Below are positions 62,309-64,000 of a stretch of DNA of 64,000 nucleotides, piece by piece. The position numbers and the translations under genes are program-made. The notes beneath the pieces were generated by a model, which was not told the origin of the DNA, searched no databases, and saw nothing but the letters and a program-made list of their open reading frames with translations. Source of the stretch: Cystobacter ferrugineus (GTDB lineage Bacteria > Myxococcota > Myxococcia > Myxococcales > Myxococcaceae); assembly GCF_001887355.1 (NCBI RefSeq), contig NZ_MPIN01000004.1:124001-188000 (forward strand), in the 5' to 3' direction. Each line of letters begins with the position of its first letter. Within the stretch, counting starts at the first letter, position 1.

Positions 62309-63103
62309 TTACCGGTGGTAACGCGATGCGACCTTGCCAGACAGCGTCGCCTTCATGAACTCGACACGAGCCGCCTCCAAGGCGTTCCAGGTCTGCACGT
62401 CGGGCATGGACGGCACGGTTACGCCCTCTCCCGCCTCGAGTCCAACGAGTGCGGCGTCCACGAGCTGTTCAGCGGTGAGATAAGCCTCGCTCGGAAAGAC
62501 CGAGTCACTCATGCCTTGTGACGAGAAGAACTCGGTGCGGATCGGCCCGGGCATGACGAGCTGAATCTGGATCGGCTTGTCCGCGTACTCCTGCTGCAAT
62601 GACCGGGTGAAGTTCAGCACATAGGCCTTCGAGGCGCTGTAGGCGGCGCCACCCGCCGACGGCGAATGCGCCATGACCGAGCCGATGTTCACCAGAACGC
62701 CCGCGTTGCGCTTTTGGAAGACCGTCAGCGCCGCATGCGACAGGCGTGTGAGGGCGGTCACGTTCAACTTGATGACGCGCTCGAGCTGCTCGGCGGTCAC
62801 CTGGGCGCTTCTGCCCAAACCGCCTGCGCCGGCGTTGTTGACGAGGAAGGTGACATCGCCGGACGCGACGCGCGCCTCGACGTCCGACAGTTCCGAAGGA
62901 CGCTCGAGATCCGCGATGACCGTCTCCACGTCTACCCGGTGCGCGCGAGACAATTCCTCCTTGAGGCTGGCGAGGCGGTCAGGCCGACGCGCCACCAGCA
63001 ATAGCGAGTAGCCGCGCGCCGCCAGCCGCGCTGCATAGGTCGCACCAATCCCCGAAGAAGCCCCGGTGACAACCGCCAGTCCTTTTTCCTTGCCCATGAT
63101 CAT
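62309..63103 (-). CDS. SDR-family short-chain dehydrogenase (DltE-like)
   Basis: 264 residues. Classical SDR: cofactor loop VTGASSGIGATYAARLA, NNAGAGG (NNAG), catalytic NIGSVMAHSPSAGGAAYSASKAY in two blocks (Ser, Tyr-x-x-x-Lys as YSASK), and PGPIRTEFF. The start ATG at 63103 has GGGGAATC ahead of it. Substrate unknown; the GASSGIGATYA form is the DltE/YqjQ-like subgroup. Probably co-transcribed with the tautomerase gene (86 bp upstream), both behind the inverted repeat at 63768-63795. Confidence 0.9.
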   Translation of the reverse strand: MIMGKEKGLAVVTGASSGIGATYAARLAARGYSLLLVARRPDRLASLKEELSRAHRVDVETVIADLERPSELSDVEARVASGDVTFLVNNAGAGGLGRSAQVTAEQLERVIKLNVTALTRLSHAALTVFQKRNAGVLVNIGSVMAHSPSAGGAAYSASKAYVLNFTRSLQQEYADKPIQIQLVMPGPIRTEFFSSQGMSDSVFPSEAYLTAEQLVDAALVGLEAGEGVTVPSMPDVQTWNALEAARVEFMKATLSGKVASRYHR

Positions 63104-63189
63104 GATTCCCCGCAGTGAGGCGCGGAGAGGACGTCCGTCCCTCCTCTCCGCGTGATTGTTCCTTCACATCAGCAGCTCAGTGACTCGCC

Positions 63190-63618
63190 TCAAACATGGG
63201 TCCTGGGTGAGGGCTTGTTCTCCGCGATCCACCGCTTCTCGTCTTCCGTTCCCGGGCGTGGTGGCCGAAAGCCCTGGATCGTCCAGAGCTCAAAGGGCGT
63301 CTCGTCGACGTGGAACTCCCAATCGAAGCCCCGGTCTTTGATGAAGGGATCAACAGCGGCATCCACCTTGGCGAGGAATCTCGCCCTGGCCTCATCTGAA
63401 TTCAGCGTGCGAGCAATATGATCCGCGTGAATCCTGACGAAATTCTTTGTCGGCTCTCCGCCAATATAAAACGAGTCCGCCGCGATCTCCTGAAAGATCA
63501 CACCGACATAGAATTTCGGCAGTACCGACGAGTAGATCTCCGTGATTCTCTTGGAGAGGGTGTGTTTGTCCTCGCCGGTAAATGCACCCACCGGGTGATA
63601 GATTTTCCACAATGGCAT
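63190..63618 (-). CDS. tautomerase-superfamily protein (cis-CaaD-like)
   Basis: 142 residues from the ATG at 63618, preceded by GGGAGACGG; the longer frame has unconserved sequence. The protein starts MPLWKIYHPVGAFTGEDKHT with the N-terminal Pro that serves as catalytic base after Met removal. Further blocks: YVGVIFQEIAADSFYIGGEP, RIHADHIARTL and DWEFHVDETPFELWTIQG. This is the longer Tautomerase_3 type (relatives: cis-3-chloroacrylic acid dehalogenase and fungal proteins). A xenobiotic or quinone-like substrate is possible, together with the SDR. Confidence 0.85.
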   Translation of the reverse strand: MPLWKIYHPVGAFTGEDKHTLSKRITEIYSSVLPKFYVGVIFQEIAADSFYIGGEPTKNFVRIHADHIARTLNSDEARARFLAKVDAAVDPFIKDRGFDWEFHVDETPFELWTIQGFRPPRPGTEDEKRWIAENKPSPRTHV

Positions 63619-63767
63619 TTCCGTCTCCCTGACATGAAGGCCAACGCGCGGACTTCCATTGACTTGCGCATCGGACGACTGACCGAGCCGAAGCGCGCGA
63701 CCTCTCCGGCCCGGCGCGAGGACCTGAGTGGACCTCGTGCCGGGCAGTTCCACCGCGCCGCGACGCG

Positions 63768-63795
63768 CGCTCATATTATGGACATAATATGAGCG
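63768..63795. promoter_or_regulatory. 28-bp perfect inverted repeat (operator) upstream of the tautomerase-SDR genes
   Basis: Arms CGCTCATATTATG (63768-63780) and CATAATATGAGCG (63783-63795) are perfectly complementary with a 2-bp spacer. The AT-rich core stands out in a GC-rich region and could include the -10 box. It is 150 bp upstream of the tautomerase start, and could equally control a gene to the right. PadR, MarR or TetR proteins use such sites. Confidence 0.7.
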
Positions 63796-64000
63796 TCCGG
63801 CCTCGTGTCAAGCGAAGCGCGGACGGTTGGGGCCCGGTTCCAGCCTCGTTGCCCTTCTCGACGGTCACCACGCCCGCCGAGGCCCGTGAAGCACCCGGGC
63901 GTGCCTGGTCGGTGGGCGAGGGACGGAGTGAGGGTGCCGGAAGGATGCCGCTATACTCACGGCGTTCGAAAGGGTGGGTTTCGTCTCATGCATGGCCGTC
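63796..64000. other. right-edge region without a confirmed gene
   Basis: 205 bp. A TATACT hexamer at 63952-63957 could be a -10 element; an ATG at 63990 is only four codons from the edge. Too little sequence to call a gene. A divergent regulator gene sharing the 28-bp repeat is a reasonable expectation. Confidence 0.35.

Noticed and set aside
62310-62328. Hairpin around GTTACC-GGT-GGTAAC as a terminator of the lipoprotein gene
   Set aside because: The stem is only six pairs, has no U-tract and overlaps the last codons of the convergent SDR gene.

Overview
The window looks like chromosomal DNA of a high-GC myxobacterium (Cystobacterineae: Archangium/Cystobacter/Melittangium-like). The grounds are the strong GC3 bias, the many lipoproteins and secreted hydrolases, a myxobacterium-type small duplicated-domain protein beside a Cys-rich lipoprotein, and an exopolysaccharide locus. 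This is inferred from composition and gene content; no database search was run. I saw no rRNA, tRNA, CRISPR array, insertion sequence or integrase.

Layout. 1-9 kb (mixed): 5' part of a quinol-dependent NO reductase on the minus strand, an AmpG-like MFS permease, a translationally coupled lipoprotein/duplicated-domain pair (2.2-3.5 kb) that resembles the Sit-type contact-dependent toxin families of myxobacteria, a PDZ-CPBP membrane protease, a NicO-type metal permease with an AraC regulator and a DUF962-like membrane protein, and a secreted serpin. 9-20 kb (hydrolases and others): a GH6 cellulase lipoprotein, a secreted double beta-trefoil-like protein with six CNGC repeats, an RluA-family pseudouridine synthase, a LysM/muramidase-like/cysteine-hydrolase-like protein next to a DUF697-type GTPase, and a GH2 enzyme with CBM42 domains. 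20-22.6 kb: a Cache-HAMP histidine kinase.

23-39.8 kb is an exopolysaccharide/capsule locus of Wzx/Wzy type: wza, wzc, wzy, a GT4, wzx, a PglC-like initiating phosphosugar transferase, and the three enzymes expected for UDP-di-N-acetylbacillosamine (PglF, PglE, PglD). Two FemAB/GNAT-like acyltransferases, a secreted putative carbohydrate-active protein and a parallel beta-helix protein lie among them. The Wzc homologue has lost its Walker A lysine. 39.9-51 kb: a 5'-truncated serine hydrolase remnant, a very large S8 protease, a DUF885 metallopeptidase-like protein, two methyltransferases and a PL1 pectate lyase. 51-53.4 kb: two glycosyltransferases.

54-58.5 kb is a uronate-oxidation island (hexuronate MFS importer, LacI regulator, uronate dehydrogenase, SMP-30 lactonase). 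Its codon preference differs visibly from its surroundings. Two identical 14-bp palindromes (GGAAAACGTTTTCC) lie upstream of its two transcription units, and a 12/14 copy lies upstream of the pectate lyase 5 kb away, which suggests a pectin-to-aldarate regulon across two loci. The right end has a YceI protein, an S8 protease with a PrcB-like lipoprotein, and an SDR/tautomerase pair behind a perfect 28-bp inverted repeat.
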